64,000 bases of DNA from Chromatium okenii (GTDB taxonomy: Bacteria; Pseudomonadota; Gammaproteobacteria; Chromatiales; Chromatiaceae). Under the pieces are notes generated by a model that worked only from the letters and a program-made list of their open reading frames with translations, was not told the origin of the DNA and did not search any database. A program made the translations under genes and the position numbers. Shown one piece after another: positions 48,421-60,199 of this stretch (its first letter is position 1; every line of letters begins with the position of its first letter). The stretch spans positions 584,001 through 648,000 of the forward strand of contig NZ_PPGH01000035.1 of assembly GCF_002958735.1 (NCBI RefSeq), in the 5' to 3' direction.

Positions 48421-48858
48421 ATGCTAAACAAATTCTAAAACCATTGGAAAGCATGAAAAAACGACCTCGCTGGTGCGCTGACAGTGCAATTCAATCACAG
48501 TGATGCCGACGTAAGTTGTTGGGTTGCTACGGCTACTGGCGAATAATTGGAAGCGTGGGAAGATATTGATGTCGGGATTGTGGTCGGCAGTTCGTATTAA
48601 ACCTCGCCAAAAGTGAGACATAAATAAAGCATTGATTAGTCGTTTGCTTTTAGAGCGCGTTTCCTTTTCAACAATTGAATTGTACGCTTTAGCAGCGCAT
48701 CTTTATCGGTCAATCATTTTTCAATAACTTCAATCAATACGACGATTAAATACGGTCATTACTGAGCGACAAGCTCGCTATTGCCAGAAATTAAGAACCA
48801 AAAAGCTGCTATTAAGTTGGTATAGTTTACGCATTTTTTAGAATAGAGAATCATAACA
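48421..48858. other. Intergenic stretch without a supported gene
   Basis: About 440 bp between the tRNA terminator and murF. A 65-codon minus-strand frame at 48424-48621 is open, but it has no recognisable family or ribosome binding site. Base composition is AT-rich, and upstream genes usual for murF (murE, ftsI) are missing. It may be a rearrangement junction. Confidence 0.5.
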
Positions 48859-50196
48859 ATGTGGATTTTAAGCGCAGCCGTCGCAACAGTCGGTGGACAA
48901 TTACTGGGCGCAGATCAAGCCTTTACCGAAGTGAGCAGCGATTCCCGCGTGGATTGCAGCGGACATTTATTCATCGCGCTGCGCGGCGAACATTTCGACG
49001 GTCACGATCACGTTGCTGCCGCGCAAGCGGCTGGCGCAGTCGCCGCGATGGTCGATCATCCGCTGCCGGTGGACATTCCGCAGTGGGTGGTTGCGGATAC
49101 GCGGCTGGGTTTGGGGCAACTGGCGCAGCGTGGCGGCAACGTTTCACTGGGCGCGTCATTGCGATCACCGGCAGCAACGGCAAAACCACGGTCAAGGAAA
49201 TGCTCGCGGCAATCTTGGCGCAAGTCGGCTGGGTGCTGGCGACTCGCGGCAATCTCAACAACGACATCGGAATGCCGCTGACGCTGCTCTCGGTGCGGAC
49301 TGAAGAATTCCTCGTGCTCGAAATGGGCGCGAATCATCCGGGCGAAATCGGTTATCTCAGCCGGATTGCCCAGCCGGATGTGGCGCTGATTACCAACGCT
49401 GGGCACGCGCATTTGGAGGGCTTCGGCTCGCTCGACGGTGTAGCAGCAGCGAAGGGCGAAATTGCGCAGGGTTTAAGTGAAACCGGCGTGTTGGTCGTGC
49501 CCGGCGATGCGCCTTATCTCGATTGTGGCGGGAATTGGCAGCGGGACGGCAAGTGCTGACGTTTGCTGTTGATGCGCCAGCCACGTGTCTACAACAACGG
49601 ATTCGCTGCGAAGCCTTGGGATAAAGCGGGTTTTCGCACCGAATTTGTCGCCCGCAGCGGCGAGCGCCAGCTTTCGTTACTGCTCCATTTAGCCGGAGCA
49701 CACAACGTCCGCAATGCGTTGGCAGCAACGCTGCGGCGCTGGCGCTCGGCATTGATGACACCGCGATTTATGACGGTTTAGCCACGCTGCAGCCGGTGAA
49801 AGGGCGGTTGTGTCCGCGCAAGGTCAAACGTGCGCGTGATTGACGACACCTACAATGCCAATCCCGATTCCATCGCAGCAGCCGTGCAGTGCTGGCGCAG
49901 TTGGACGGGCGGCGCTGGCTGGTGTGGCGATTTGCGGAATTGGGCGAAATGCAGCGCATTGCACGAGGAAATCGGGCATGTGACTCGCGCTGCCGGTATT
50001 GAACATTTGATAACGGTCGGACGCTCAGTGCTCGCGCCAGCTGCGTTTGGAGAGGCGGGCGGCATTTTGTCGATCAAGCACAATTGCTGGCGTGGTTAGT
50101 GCCGCAACTCCACGCGGCAGATCGGGTTTTAGTAAGGGTTCGCGCTCGCGCGGATGGAACATTGTTAACGCGCTGTGCGCTGGGATGGAAATTTAG
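48859..50196 (+). CDS. murF: UDP-MurNAc-tripeptide:D-Ala-D-Ala ligase MurF, several frameshifts
   Basis: Adds D-Ala-D-Ala to the peptidoglycan precursor. Read across frames it gives [31 protein letters not shown] (domain 1), [20 protein letters not shown] with the ATP P-loop, [36 protein letters not shown], then [16 protein letters not shown] domain 3 and [18 protein letters not shown]. Frame changes occur near 49135, 49545, 49740, 49825, 49880 and 50075. The final frame ends at TAG 50194-50196, 1 bp before mraY. As MurF is essential, these are most likely sequence errors. Confidence 0.85.
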
Positions 50197-50197
50197 A

Positions 50198-51270
50198 ATG
50201 TTGCTGTATTTAACTGAATGGTGGCCGATTTTTATAGCGGCTTCAATGTGTTCCGCTACTCACGCTGCGGGCAATTTTGGGCGTGATGACGGCGTGATGA
50301 TCGCGCTGGTGGTTGGACGACCGATGATTCGTCATCTGCGCAATTTCAATATCGGGCAAATGGTGCGCGACGACGGCCCGCAAAGTCATTTATCCAAATC
50401 CGGTACGCCGACGATGGGCGGCGCGTTGATTCTGGTTGCAGTGGCGATTAGCACGTTGCTGTGGGCGGATTTGAGCAACCGTTACGTGTGGATCGTGCTG
50501 CTGACCACGCTGGCATTTGGCGCGATTGGCTGGGTGGATGATTACAAAAAATTAGTGGAGCGCGATCCGCGTGGATTGATCGCCCGCTGGAAATACTTTT
50601 GGCAAACGCTCGCCGGACTCGCCGCTGCGATTGCGCTGTATGTCACGGCGCAGTCACCGGCGGAGACGGCACTGCTGATTCCGTATGCGAAAAACCTAAC
50701 GTTGCAGCTCGGCCCGTGGTTCATCGTCCTGACCTATTTCGTCATCGTCGGCTCCAGCAATGCCGTGAACTTAACTGACGGTTTGGACGGGCTGGCGATC
50801 ATGCCGACGGTATTGGTTGCCGGAGCGCTGGCGGTGTTGGTTTACGCGGCGGGCAATGCGCAAATTGCCAATTATTTATTGATTCCGCATTTGCCCGAAG
50901 TCGGTGAATTAATTGTGTTTTGCGCGGCATTAGTCGGCGCGGGCTTGGGCTTTTTATGGTTCAACGCTTATCCGGCGCAGGTATTCATGGGCGATGTTGG
51001 CGCATTGGCATTAGGCGCAGCGTTGGGCGTGGTCGCAGTCGCCGCCGGCAGAATTGGTGCTATTCGTCATGGGCGGCGTATTTGTATGGAAACTGTTTCC
51101 GTAATGATGCAGGTGATTTCATTCAAATTAACCGGTAAACGCATTTTTCGGATGGCACCGCTGCATCATCATTTTGAATTGAAAGGTTGGCCAGAACCGC
51201 GAGTGATTGTGCGGTTTTGGATTATCACGGTGGTATTGGTGTTAATTGGGCTGGCGAGTTTGAAAATCCG

Positions 51271-51274
<4 letters not shown>
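50198..51274 (+). CDS. mraY: Phospho-MurNAc-pentapeptide transferase MraY, compensating indels near the start
   Basis: Integral membrane enzyme making lipid I. Key blocks are [72 protein letters not shown] and [20 protein letters not shown]. Residues about 9-33 ([20 protein letters not shown]) do not fit, but another frame reads [10 protein letters not shown] as in MraY. Three single-base deletions near 50222, 50262 and 50297, each repaired by one C, restore a normal N-terminus and leave the frame unchanged. The stop overlaps murD (ATGA). Confidence 0.92.
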
Positions 51275-52739
<1,465 letters not shown>

Positions 52740-52843
52740 AGTCACAATCCATGCGCTTTTTTAAGCGAAGGTGTGGTTTTGATGTCTTGATTGAGCGAAA
52801 CGTATCTTAAACCGAGCTTACTTTTAATCCACAGGAACATTAA

Positions 52844-53725
52844 ATGAAAACTGTATTCGATCCCTCAGTTGAAAAAACCTTTGAGAGATTTTTACCAAAC
52901 ACAAGAGATTCCCGCGAAACACTCACTGCTGCGCTCCAGATGAAAGAACAGCCAATTAAGGTGATTGCTTGCGGGATGCTTAACGCGGGCAAGAGTTCAT
53001 TACTCAATGCGTTGACCGATCAACTTGAGAACGAGGTTTTTGCAACTGGTTCAGTTCGGACTACCACCAAAAAAGCAGAGCTGTCACATCATCAGTTTAT
53101 TTTTACTGACACGCCGGGGCTTGATGCAACAGAAGCGGATGATAAGGAAGCATGGGAAGTAATACGAATTGCTGACGTATTGCTATTTGTACACAATCCT
53201 GCAAACGGCGAATTAGATGAACTGGAGATCAAATTTTTGCAACAACTCGCTAAATTGCCGTGCGCAACGCAGGGATTAGAACAGCGGTTTTTGTTAGTTC
53301 TGAGTCATCTTGATAGCCATGCGCAAGATATAGAGAACACAGCAGAGACCATTCGTGGTCAGATTAAGAAGTATTTGGAATTTGAACCGCAAACGTTTTT
53401 CGTGTCATACACAACTTATCGCAAGGGCTATTTAGAGAATAAACCACCATTGACAGAACATAGCCGCATTCCGATCTTGAGGGATCATTTGCTCGGTCAA
53501 TTTAATCATTTGAAAGCAACTGCACTGAAATTGCGTCAGGATCGCATTACAGAGATTAAAGCTGAGTTATCCAGTGCATTAGACCAACAGATCAAGACTC
53601 GCAGTGAACGAATTAAGTGGATGAATGAGAGAACTGCTAAAGCAAACTCGGCGCTTAAAACCGCTTTTGAGCAATTTGCGCAGCGGACTCAGAAACGATT
53701 GACGGATTATGATAAAGAGTATTGA
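52844..53725 (+). CDS. Dynamin/Era-like GTPase, 293 aa
   Basis: A GTPase with G1 GMLNAGKSS (residues 44-52), G2 Thr in SVRTTTKK, G3 DTPG (89-92) and a G4-like SHLD (about 152). After the G domain, a helical region (LKLRQDRITEIKAELSSALD, KWMNERTAKANSALKTAFEQ) is predicted as coiled coil. There is no transmembrane segment. It is the first gene of the 52.8-62 kb locus and is related in its G1 (NAGKSS) to the second GTPase of the tandem copies. Function unknown; a role in membrane or cell-envelope remodelling is a guess from the family. Confidence 0.85.
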   Translation: MKTVFDPSVEKTFERFLPNTRDSRETLTAALQMKEQPIKVIACGMLNAGKSSLLNALTDQLENEVFATGSVRTTTKKAELSHHQFIFTDTPGLDATEADDKEAWEVIRIADVLLFVHNPANGELDELEIKFLQQLAKLPCATQGLEQRFLLVLSHLDSHAQDIENTAETIRGQIKKYLEFEPQTFFVSYTTYRKGYLENKPPLTEHSRIPILRDHLLGQFNHLKATALKLRQDRITEIKAELSSALDQQIKTRSERIKWMNERTAKANSALKTAFEQFAQRTQKRLTDYDKEY

Positions 53726-53768
53726 ATGAATTGCGGCTATAAATCTGTGTCTTAACGTCATTGTGCAA

Positions 53769-54044
53769 ATGCAAAAAACACAGTTTGAGTGCTCTCGCTG
53801 CGGTGTGTGCTGTCAGCATCTTGAGCGCAATGCGCTTTACGCTGCATTGCATCGCGGCGACGGCATTTGCCAACATTTCAATGCTGAACAGCGAGAGTGT
53901 TCAATTTATGAAAACCGACCGTTATTGTGCAGAATTGATGAAGCATACACCGCATTTTTTGTTGAATTATTTTCAATAGCAGAATATCATCAGCTCATGC
54001 GAGAAAGTTGTGCATTTTTACAATCACTACCACCGAAGAAATAG
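53769..54044 (+). CDS. YkgJ-family cysteine cluster protein
   Basis: A 91-residue protein with the metal-binding pattern ECSRCGVCCQHLERNALY and later CQHFNAEQRECSIYENRPLL, CR. The family (UPF0153/YkgJ) is thought to bind an iron-sulfur cluster or zinc. Start taken at ATG 53769. It sits 12 bp before the next small gene, so it is probably co-transcribed with the GTPase locus. Confidence 0.87.
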   Translation: MQKTQFECSRCGVCCQHLERNALYAALHRGDGICQHFNAEQRECSIYENRPLLCRIDEAYTAFFVELFSIAEYHQLMRESCAFLQSLPPKK

Positions 54045-54056
54045 AGGAGAAACATC

Positions 54057-54503
54057 ATGCCCATTCCGTTATTGATTTGGGGAGCCGTTGCGGGCGCAAC
54101 AGCTCTAGCGGCAGCTTTTGCAGTAAAAAAAATTAACGAGGATAGTGAAAGTAGTTCCAGCAGCTCCGACGAGGAATGCAGAAGGCTGGAGCGTCAAGCA
54201 AAAGAAGAACGCGCTCAAAAAGAACGTGATTTAATAATTCTGCCTCAGGTGAATAAAGAACTGACTGGTCTGTACGAAGAACATATCTCAGGAACCAATC
54301 CAATACAGGTTTCCAGTTTTGATAAACTACGAGAGGCGTTTAAGACCAATCCGCAGAACAATCCGATTTTACGCCAACTGCAACAACAGATGAATGAATC
54401 AAAAGATGCAATTAAAGGCCGTCAGGAAATCTTGCTTTTGGAACAAGAGTTAAACGCATTGCGTATGGCGCGGCAAGCAGTAGCCGGCTTGACTGCGGAT
54501 TAA
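54057..54503 (+). CDS. Membrane-anchored poly-Ser/coiled-coil protein 1
   Basis: 148 residues: an N-terminal membrane helix (LLIWGAVAGATALAAAFAV), a Ser run (ESSSSSSDEE), then a charged coiled coil (RRLERQAKEERAQKERD) and a helical end (FKTNPQNNPILRQLQQQMNE). The downstream gene encodes a paralogue. AGAGGAG lies upstream of the start. No known family; probably a membrane adaptor for the GTPases. Confidence 0.72.
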   Translation: MPIPLLIWGAVAGATALAAAFAVKKINEDSESSSSSSDEECRRLERQAKEERAQKERDLIILPQVNKELTGLYEEHISGTNPIQVSSFDKLREAFKTNPQNNPILRQLQQQMNESKDAIKGRQEILLLEQELNALRMARQAVAGLTAD

Positions 54504-54541
54504 ATCTGCTCATAGCAACTATACTGAAAATAAGGTGATTT

Positions 54542-54970
54542 ATGGGCTGGAAAGGATTGATTATTGGTGGGCCTATTGGGTGGTTGATAGAAGAAGCCTT
54601 AAGCGGAAGCAGCTCAAGCTCCAGCAGCTCCGATGAGGAGCGTAGACGATTGGAGCGTCAGGCGAAAGAAGAACGCGCTCAAAAAGAACGCGATTTCATT
54701 CTATCTTGTGTGAAGACAGAACTGACTGGTCTGTGCGAAGAGCATGTATCAGGAGCCAATTCAATACAGGTTTCCAGTTTTGATAAACTACGAGAGGCGT
54801 TTAAGACCAATCCGCAGAACAATCCGATTTTGCGCCAACTGCAACAACAGATGAACGAATCACAAGACGCAATCAAGGGACGGCTAGAAATTTTACGTTT
54901 GGAACAAGAGTTAAACGCATTGCGTCTGGCAAAACAAGCATTGAGTGAATTAGACTTGGAGTCATTTTGA
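54542..54970 (+). CDS. Poly-Ser/coiled-coil protein 2, paralogue of the preceding gene
   Basis: 142 residues. The first 20 (WKGLIIGGPIGWLIEEALSG) form a Gly-rich hydrophobic segment, then SSSSSSSSDEERRRLERQAK. From QVSSFDKLREAFKTNPQNN to the end it is nearly identical to the preceding protein, so the two arose by tandem duplication. AGGTGA lies upstream. The stop overlaps an ATG that begins the broken GTPase 1 copy. Confidence 0.72.
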   Translation: MGWKGLIIGGPIGWLIEEALSGSSSSSSSSDEERRRLERQAKEERAQKERDFILSCVKTELTGLCEEHVSGANSIQVSSFDKLREAFKTNPQNNPILRQLQQQMNESQDAIKGRLEILRLEQELNALRLAKQALSELDLESF

Positions 54971-56760
54971 TGGCGACTGATACACGCTGTGAACGGCGAG
55001 ATTTCCTTGCTGCATTGGCTCAATTGCGCAGCGATTTTAACGCGGCGAAGGTTGATATAAAAACTCGTGAGGAGACATTAGAACGTGCTCTTGTGAATTA
55101 GTAGGTTCGGTATCAATTGCTTCAAATAATTCGGATTAAAAAAGGATAACAGCTCGCTCGGCAAGCAGTTGACAACACCAACAAAAAAATACTGCCAGTT
55201 TAGAAAACTGGCGTAAAGATGTGAATCGCTATCAACGCAATACTGAATTTCGAGAGAATTTTGGTGATTCGCTACTGGTTTATGTCTATGGCAAGGTTAA
55301 GGCGGGAAAGAGTTCTATTGGGAATTATGTTGCCTATGGACATGGCGATCCGCACCGCTCAATTATTGATGCGGCTGAACCGACACCTGAATTCTTTTTT
55401 TGAGGAAGCAAAGAGAATGCAGAAAAAACAGAGCGGCTGCATTAGATGCAAAACGTAATTTAGCCGAACAACGCAAGTTTGCCGTTGGCGCTTGTGAAAC
55501 AACTGCATCTATTCAAGGGTTTAAACTGTCTGGTCTCACTTGGATTGATTCACCGGGATTGCATTCCAAAACCGGAGAAAATGGCGGACTGGCACAGGAT
55601 TATGTTGACGCTGCTGATTTGATTTTATACCCAATGAGTTCGAGTCAACCCGGACGTAAAACCGATTTAGAGGAAATTGCTGATTTGCTGCAAAAAGGCA
55701 AGCGCGTTGAAGTGGTTATTACTCGCTGCGATATGACCGATGTGGATGTAAATGATGCTGGAGAACTGGTTTCTCAACTTGTCATGAAATCGGAGGAGGA
55801 TCGTAAAGAGCAGAGCGATCATGTTTATAAGGAGATCGTTAAACAAAAACAGCGCGATGATCAATTAGAGGTGTTGACGGTTTCTGTCCGTTATGCTGAA
55901 GAACATGACGATAATTCTGCTGAACTTGAAAAGAGCGGTATGAACGCGCTGTTTCGCAAGCTCACAAAATTAACGCAATCTGAAGGTGTGCGATTGAAAG
56001 AAAAAACGCCTGGCAAATAACTTACGAGCGTTTGTCAATTATTCACACTGGTAGTTTATCGGTTGAAAAACTGCGCAGTGAGCTTGAGCCATTGGAAAAA
56101 AGCATTGCAAACACGCGTCAATTGAAGCAAAAGCAAACCATCGTTATTGGGCCAGTGCTGACTGAACTTAACCCATTGATTGAGACGCTGTACAGAAAGA
56201 GAAAAACGGCGCGATATAAAGGCGCTTGAAAAAACCTGCACAGAGCATCTTCAGCGCATTGTTTCAAATCATGTTGATATGGCGCTCCGCGAAATTTTTA
56301 ATGAAACGCAGAGCGTAATAGATAACGCAGTGCGTTTTCAGGAGCTTAAACAGCTACCCGAATTTCGTGATAATTTTAAGGATTTCAGATTCATACCAAT
56401 AAAAACAGTGGTTTTTGGACTTGGGATTGCTGCATTAGCCGGAGGAGTGTGTTTTTTTTAGGCGGTCCACCGGTGCAGCATTAGGTGCTTCGCTTGCTGG
56501 CGACTTGGTGGTGCAGCAGGCTCGGCGCTTACGGAACAAAAACCGAACGTGTCAATCTCGGCAATAACATGCAAGATGTTTTGGCTGAAACAATGAACAT
56601 TTTTAGTGAAGCGGCTCATAAAACTGTTGATACTGCTTTTGCAGAAATGGACAACAATTTCCTCAAACCCATTGAGCAGCAAGCGCAGACAGTCAACGCG
56701 GCACTTGATCATTTTGTGAACATTTTAGAAAAAGAGGTTTATCCCCCGATGAAAACAGCA
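54970..56760 (+). pseudogene. Large dynamin-like GTPase 1, copy A, broken
   Basis: Homologous to the gene at 58584-60199 from about the LAALAQLRSDFNAAKV segment on. Breaks occur at 55101 (stop), near 55400, 56020 and 56230, and one near 56460. The G motifs are intact across frames: VYGKVKAGKSSIGNYVAYGH, WIDSPGLHSK and VVITRCDMTD. It lacks the N-terminal module of copy B but keeps about 530 bp that copy B lacks (56110-56650), coding for a helical region and a hydrophobic hairpin (KTVVFGLGIAALAGGVCFF, GGSTGAALGASLAGD) typical of dynamin membrane paddles. Confidence 0.8.
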
Positions 56761-58317
56761 ATTAACACAGTGCAAGAAATTTTGCATGAAGGTGAGCCAA
56801 TTTTAAGCACTTATCTTGATGCAGCAATGATCAAGATCGTTACTGATGACGTTCAAAAAAAAGCGATTGATGCAACACCAGTGGTTATGGTGTTTGGTGT
56901 TTACAACGCGGGAAAAAGTACGCTGCTCAATGCCATGCTGGGTGAAGAACGCGCCTCAATGGCAGATAAACCAGAGACAGATAAGTGACGCCTTATGAAT
57001 GGCGCGGCTTCACGATTTTAGATACACCGGGAATTGATGCGCCAATTGAACATGAGAAGTTTCACGCGAGCAATTGGAACGTAGCGATGTGGTGCTGTTT
57101 GTGTTGAGTAATGATGGCACTTTTGAAGAACAAAAAATTACGATGAAATGTGCGACATTCTGGCAGCAAAAAAACCGCTGCTGGTGATTGTCAATAATAA
57201 AAGCGGGCAATCTGAAGCCGATCCTGATTATCGTCATCTATACGATACTGTTGCTAACAAATCTGAACGCAGCAGCCAAAACAACGTGAGCTGTCTCAAA
57301 AAGTGTCAATTTTTCTCATCAATGCAAAAACTGCGTTGAAAGGACGATTGGAGAATAAAGAACAACTCGTTATACATAGCAATCTGCCAGCACTTGAAAA
57401 TGCGGTTGAGAACTGCTTAAAAAACTGTGATGCGAATAAACTTGCCAGCGTGCTGGGCGAGCGCGTGAAGTCATTGATTGATGAGCACTGAAAAAACTGG
57501 ATCAACAAGAAAAATCTCCAGAATCTCAGTTATTGGCTGGTTTGCAAGAATCGGTGCAGGGTGAAAAATTACGCACGAGAGCAGCAATCACGTTGGCAAT
57601 TCGTAGCGTAGTCAAATCATTTTCGCCAGAGTTATCGCGTGGCGGCTGAATCTGGTGATGAAAGTCGCGCTAAGGCTGCATTTGAAAATGCGATTTCTGG
57701 GGCTACTCATGCAATAGAAAAAGAACTGGGAATAGCGAACGATAACCTGATTGCATTGGGTGAAAGACTCACGGCTGCTGCGTGGCAGTGAATACCGATT
57801 CAACGAGCTTATCATTACCGACAAGCAACAACGAACTCGTCGGTCAAAGTGATTCAAAGCCGTTATTTCCAGTTGAAGATGTCATGCGTGGTTTAACGTC
57901 TAAACTGACGCAGGAAGGTGTCAGCAAGCGACTAAAACAGCAGTTCATGCAACTCTTACGCTTGCTAAAGATTGGCTTCCCAGTTTAATGACATTGAAAA
58001 AATGGCAGAAGGTTCAACTTCTGGCAACCTGCGATTAGTATTAGTGGTATTCGTGATTATTATAAAGCGCAGGAAGAAACAGGCACAAATTCGGCAGATG
58101 GAAGCACAGGCACGCGCAATTCAAGACGCGGTTGAACAACAGGCAACTCGTTTAGAAAGAGAGTTTGAAGATGGTTATTTAGCAGCAATTAAACAAGCAT
58201 TTGCGCCAATTGAAACGGCTTTTATTGAACAATCCCGTGCTTTAGATCAGAAATCACAAGCATTGACTTCAGATCGCGCGCATTGAATCAATCAAATATC
58301 GGCTGTCTTCTATTTAA
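56749..58317 (+). pseudogene. Dynamin-like GTPase 2, copy A, broken
   Basis: Nearly identical to the intact gene at 60196-61818, but with many 1-2 base differences that break the frame: a lost G at about 56987 (GATAAGTGACG for GATAAGGTGACG), a lost G near 57060, a lost C near 57145, an added A near 57262, a lost base near 57490, a lost C near 57781 (GCGTGG for GCGCTGG) and a longer loss near 57990 that removes the membrane segment. G1 GVYNAGKST is present. Some of the differences have the same form as those in mraY and dnaK. Confidence 0.8.
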
Positions 58318-58337
58318 GTTGTCATCAGTATTGCACG

Positions 58338-58541
58338 ATGCCAATTCCTCCCGCTCCAATTCGCTATACCTGCCCTAATTGCGGTTGGTCAAAAACCGTA
58401 ACGCCTAAAAGTGATGTGTTATTTGCGGGTGAGTTCTTTAGAGCTTGCCCGCGTTGTCACCACACGCCATTAGACACTCGTCAATTGTCAACATCATCCA
58501 TCCAGCATTTAATCCAGCAGATCAAAAGCGTTTTACGCTAA
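58338..58541 (+). CDS. Zinc-ribbon small protein, copy A
   Basis: 67 residues with two CxxC pairs (YTCPNCGWSK and RACPRCHHTPLD) forming a likely zinc ribbon, and a short C-terminal helix (IQHLIQQIKSVL). An identical protein is encoded at 61839-62042, with only two or three silent DNA changes. It closes each duplicated unit. Confidence 0.82.
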   Translation: MPIPPAPIRYTCPNCGWSKTVTPKSDVLFAGEFFRACPRCHHTPLDTRQLSTSSIQHLIQQIKSVLR

Positions 58542-58583
58542 CCGATCAGCTTAATACCGCATTTTATACACAAGAAGGTCACA

Positions 58584-60199
58584 ATGGCTATCAAAAAGAA
58601 TATAAAGTTTGATTTACCTATCGGTGGCATTCGTGCAAAAAACATGCAGGAAATAAGAGAGCATTTTACGCTTGAGATTTTAGAATATGCGCGTAATGGT
58701 ACTTTAGTAAAATGGTTGCGATCGCGTAAGTTAGAAGATGAACTGACAGCAGTTCAAGCGTTATTAGAATTAGATGATGATGCGCTGTTTTCAGGGTTAT
58801 GTACCGTGTTTTCCGTTTCACCACGACAAAACTTACTGACTGCCTTGGCTCAATTGCGTGGTGAGTTTAATGCAGCAAAGGTTGATGTTTCACCACGACA
58901 AAACTTACTGACTGCCTTGGCTCAATTGCGTGGCGAGTTTAATGCAGCAAAGGTTGGTATAAAACCTCGTGAGAAAACATTAGAGCGTGCGCTTAGTGAA
59001 TTGGCACGCTCGGTATCAATTGCTTCAAATAATTCGGGATTAAAAGAGGATAACTTCCTCACTCAAGCAGTTGCCAACACCAACGAAAAAATAACTGCCA
59101 GTTTAGCAAAATGGCGAGCAGATGTGAGTCGCCAGCAACGGAACACTGAATTTCGAGAGCAGTTTGGTGATTCACTACTGGTTTATGTCTGTGGCAAGGT
59201 CAAGGCCGGAAAGAGTTCGATTGGGAATTATGTTGCCTACGGACATGGCGATCCAAACCGCTCAATTATTGATGCGGCTGAACCGACACCTGAATTCTTT
59301 TGTGAAGCAATCGCAGAAGATGCAAAAAAACCAGAAGCGGAATTAACAGCGGCTGAATTAGAAGAAAAACGTAAATTAGCCGCACAACGTAATTTAGCCG
59401 AACAACGCAAGTTTGCTGTTGGCGCTTGTGAAAGAACTGCATCTATTCAAGGGTTTAAACTGTCTGGTCTCACTTGGATTGATTCCCCTGGATTGCATTC
59501 CAGAACCGAACCAAAAGGTGAATTGGCACAGGGTTATGTTGATGCTGCTGATTTGATTTTATACTCAATGAGTTCGAGTCAACCCGGACGTAAAACCGAT
59601 TTAGAGGAAATTGCTGATTTGCTGCAAAAAGGCAAGCGCGTTGAAGTGGTTATTACTCGCTGCGATATGACCGATGTGGATGAAATGATGCTGGAGAACT
59701 GGTTTCTCAAATCTTAATGAAATCGGAGGAGGATCGTAAAGAGCAGAGCGATTATGTTTATAAGAATATTGTTCAGCTTGAACAAAAACAGCGCGATGAT
59801 GAATTAGAGGTGCTGACAGTTTCAGTCCGCTATGCCGAAGAACATGACAATAATGCTGATGAACTTGAAAAGAGCGGTATGAATGCGCTGTTTCGCAAGC
59901 TCACAGCATTAACGCAATCTGAAGGTGTGCGATTGAAAAAAGAAACGCCGCTCAATAATTTACGAGCGGTTGTCAATCATATTCTCACTGGTGATTTATC
60001 AGTTAAAGAACTGCGCGATGATCTTACTCTGCTGGAGACAGCTATTGAAAAGTCTGATTTCAAACTTTCACGAAAAACCATTGCTTTTGAACAAATGAAT
60101 GAGAATTTTCTCAAATCCATTGAACAGCAAGTGCAGACAGTCAATGCGGCACTTGATCGTTTTGTGAACATTTTAGAAAAAGAGGTTGATCCGCGATGA
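58584..60199 (+). CDS. Large dynamin-like GTPase 1, copy B, one frameshift
   Basis: N-terminal module of about 75 residues (FDLPIGGIRAKNMQEIREHF, GTLVKWLRSRKLEDELTAV), then a region with a 24-residue tandem repeat (NLLTALAQLRGEFNAAKV twice). G1 is GKVKAGKSS (residues 204-212), G3 DSPG (300-303) and G4 TRCD (about 358). At about 59685 a lost A (GGATGAAATG; copy A has TAAATG) shifts the frame, and the remaining part runs 59717-60199. The C-terminal end is shorter than in copy A by about 530 bp, so the membrane hairpin is missing. The stop overlaps the ATG of GTPase 2 (CGATGA). Confidence 0.83.
58815..58958 (+). repeat. 72-bp tandem duplication inside GTPase 1 copy B
   Basis: Two adjoining 72-bp units (58815-58886, 58887-58958) that differ at only a few positions. 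The unit is a multiple of three, so 24 residues are duplicated without breaking the frame. Copy A has a single, diverged equivalent. Confidence 0.92.

Larger units (their letters stand above)
54998..58550 (+). repeat. Duplicated unit, copy A (paired with about 58910-62050)
   Basis: The segment matches the following copy through GTPase 1, GTPase 2 and the zinc-ribbon gene, with identity rising from moderate at the start to near-perfect over GTPase 2. The right boundary is sharp: after ACGCTAACCGATCA the copies diverge (GCTTAATACC against ACTCAGTCGC). The left boundary is diffuse. Confidence 0.8.

Noticed and set aside
48424..48621. 65-codon minus-strand gene after the tRNA
   Set aside because: No family, no ribosome binding site and partly inside the tRNA terminator's downstream region; not supported.
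56485..56988. Natural fusion of GTPase 1 and GTPase 2 in copy A
   Set aside because: The in-frame joining results from one extra base (TTTATCCCCCG in place of TTGATCCGCG); copy B has a stop overlapping the next ATG, which is the likelier original arrangement.
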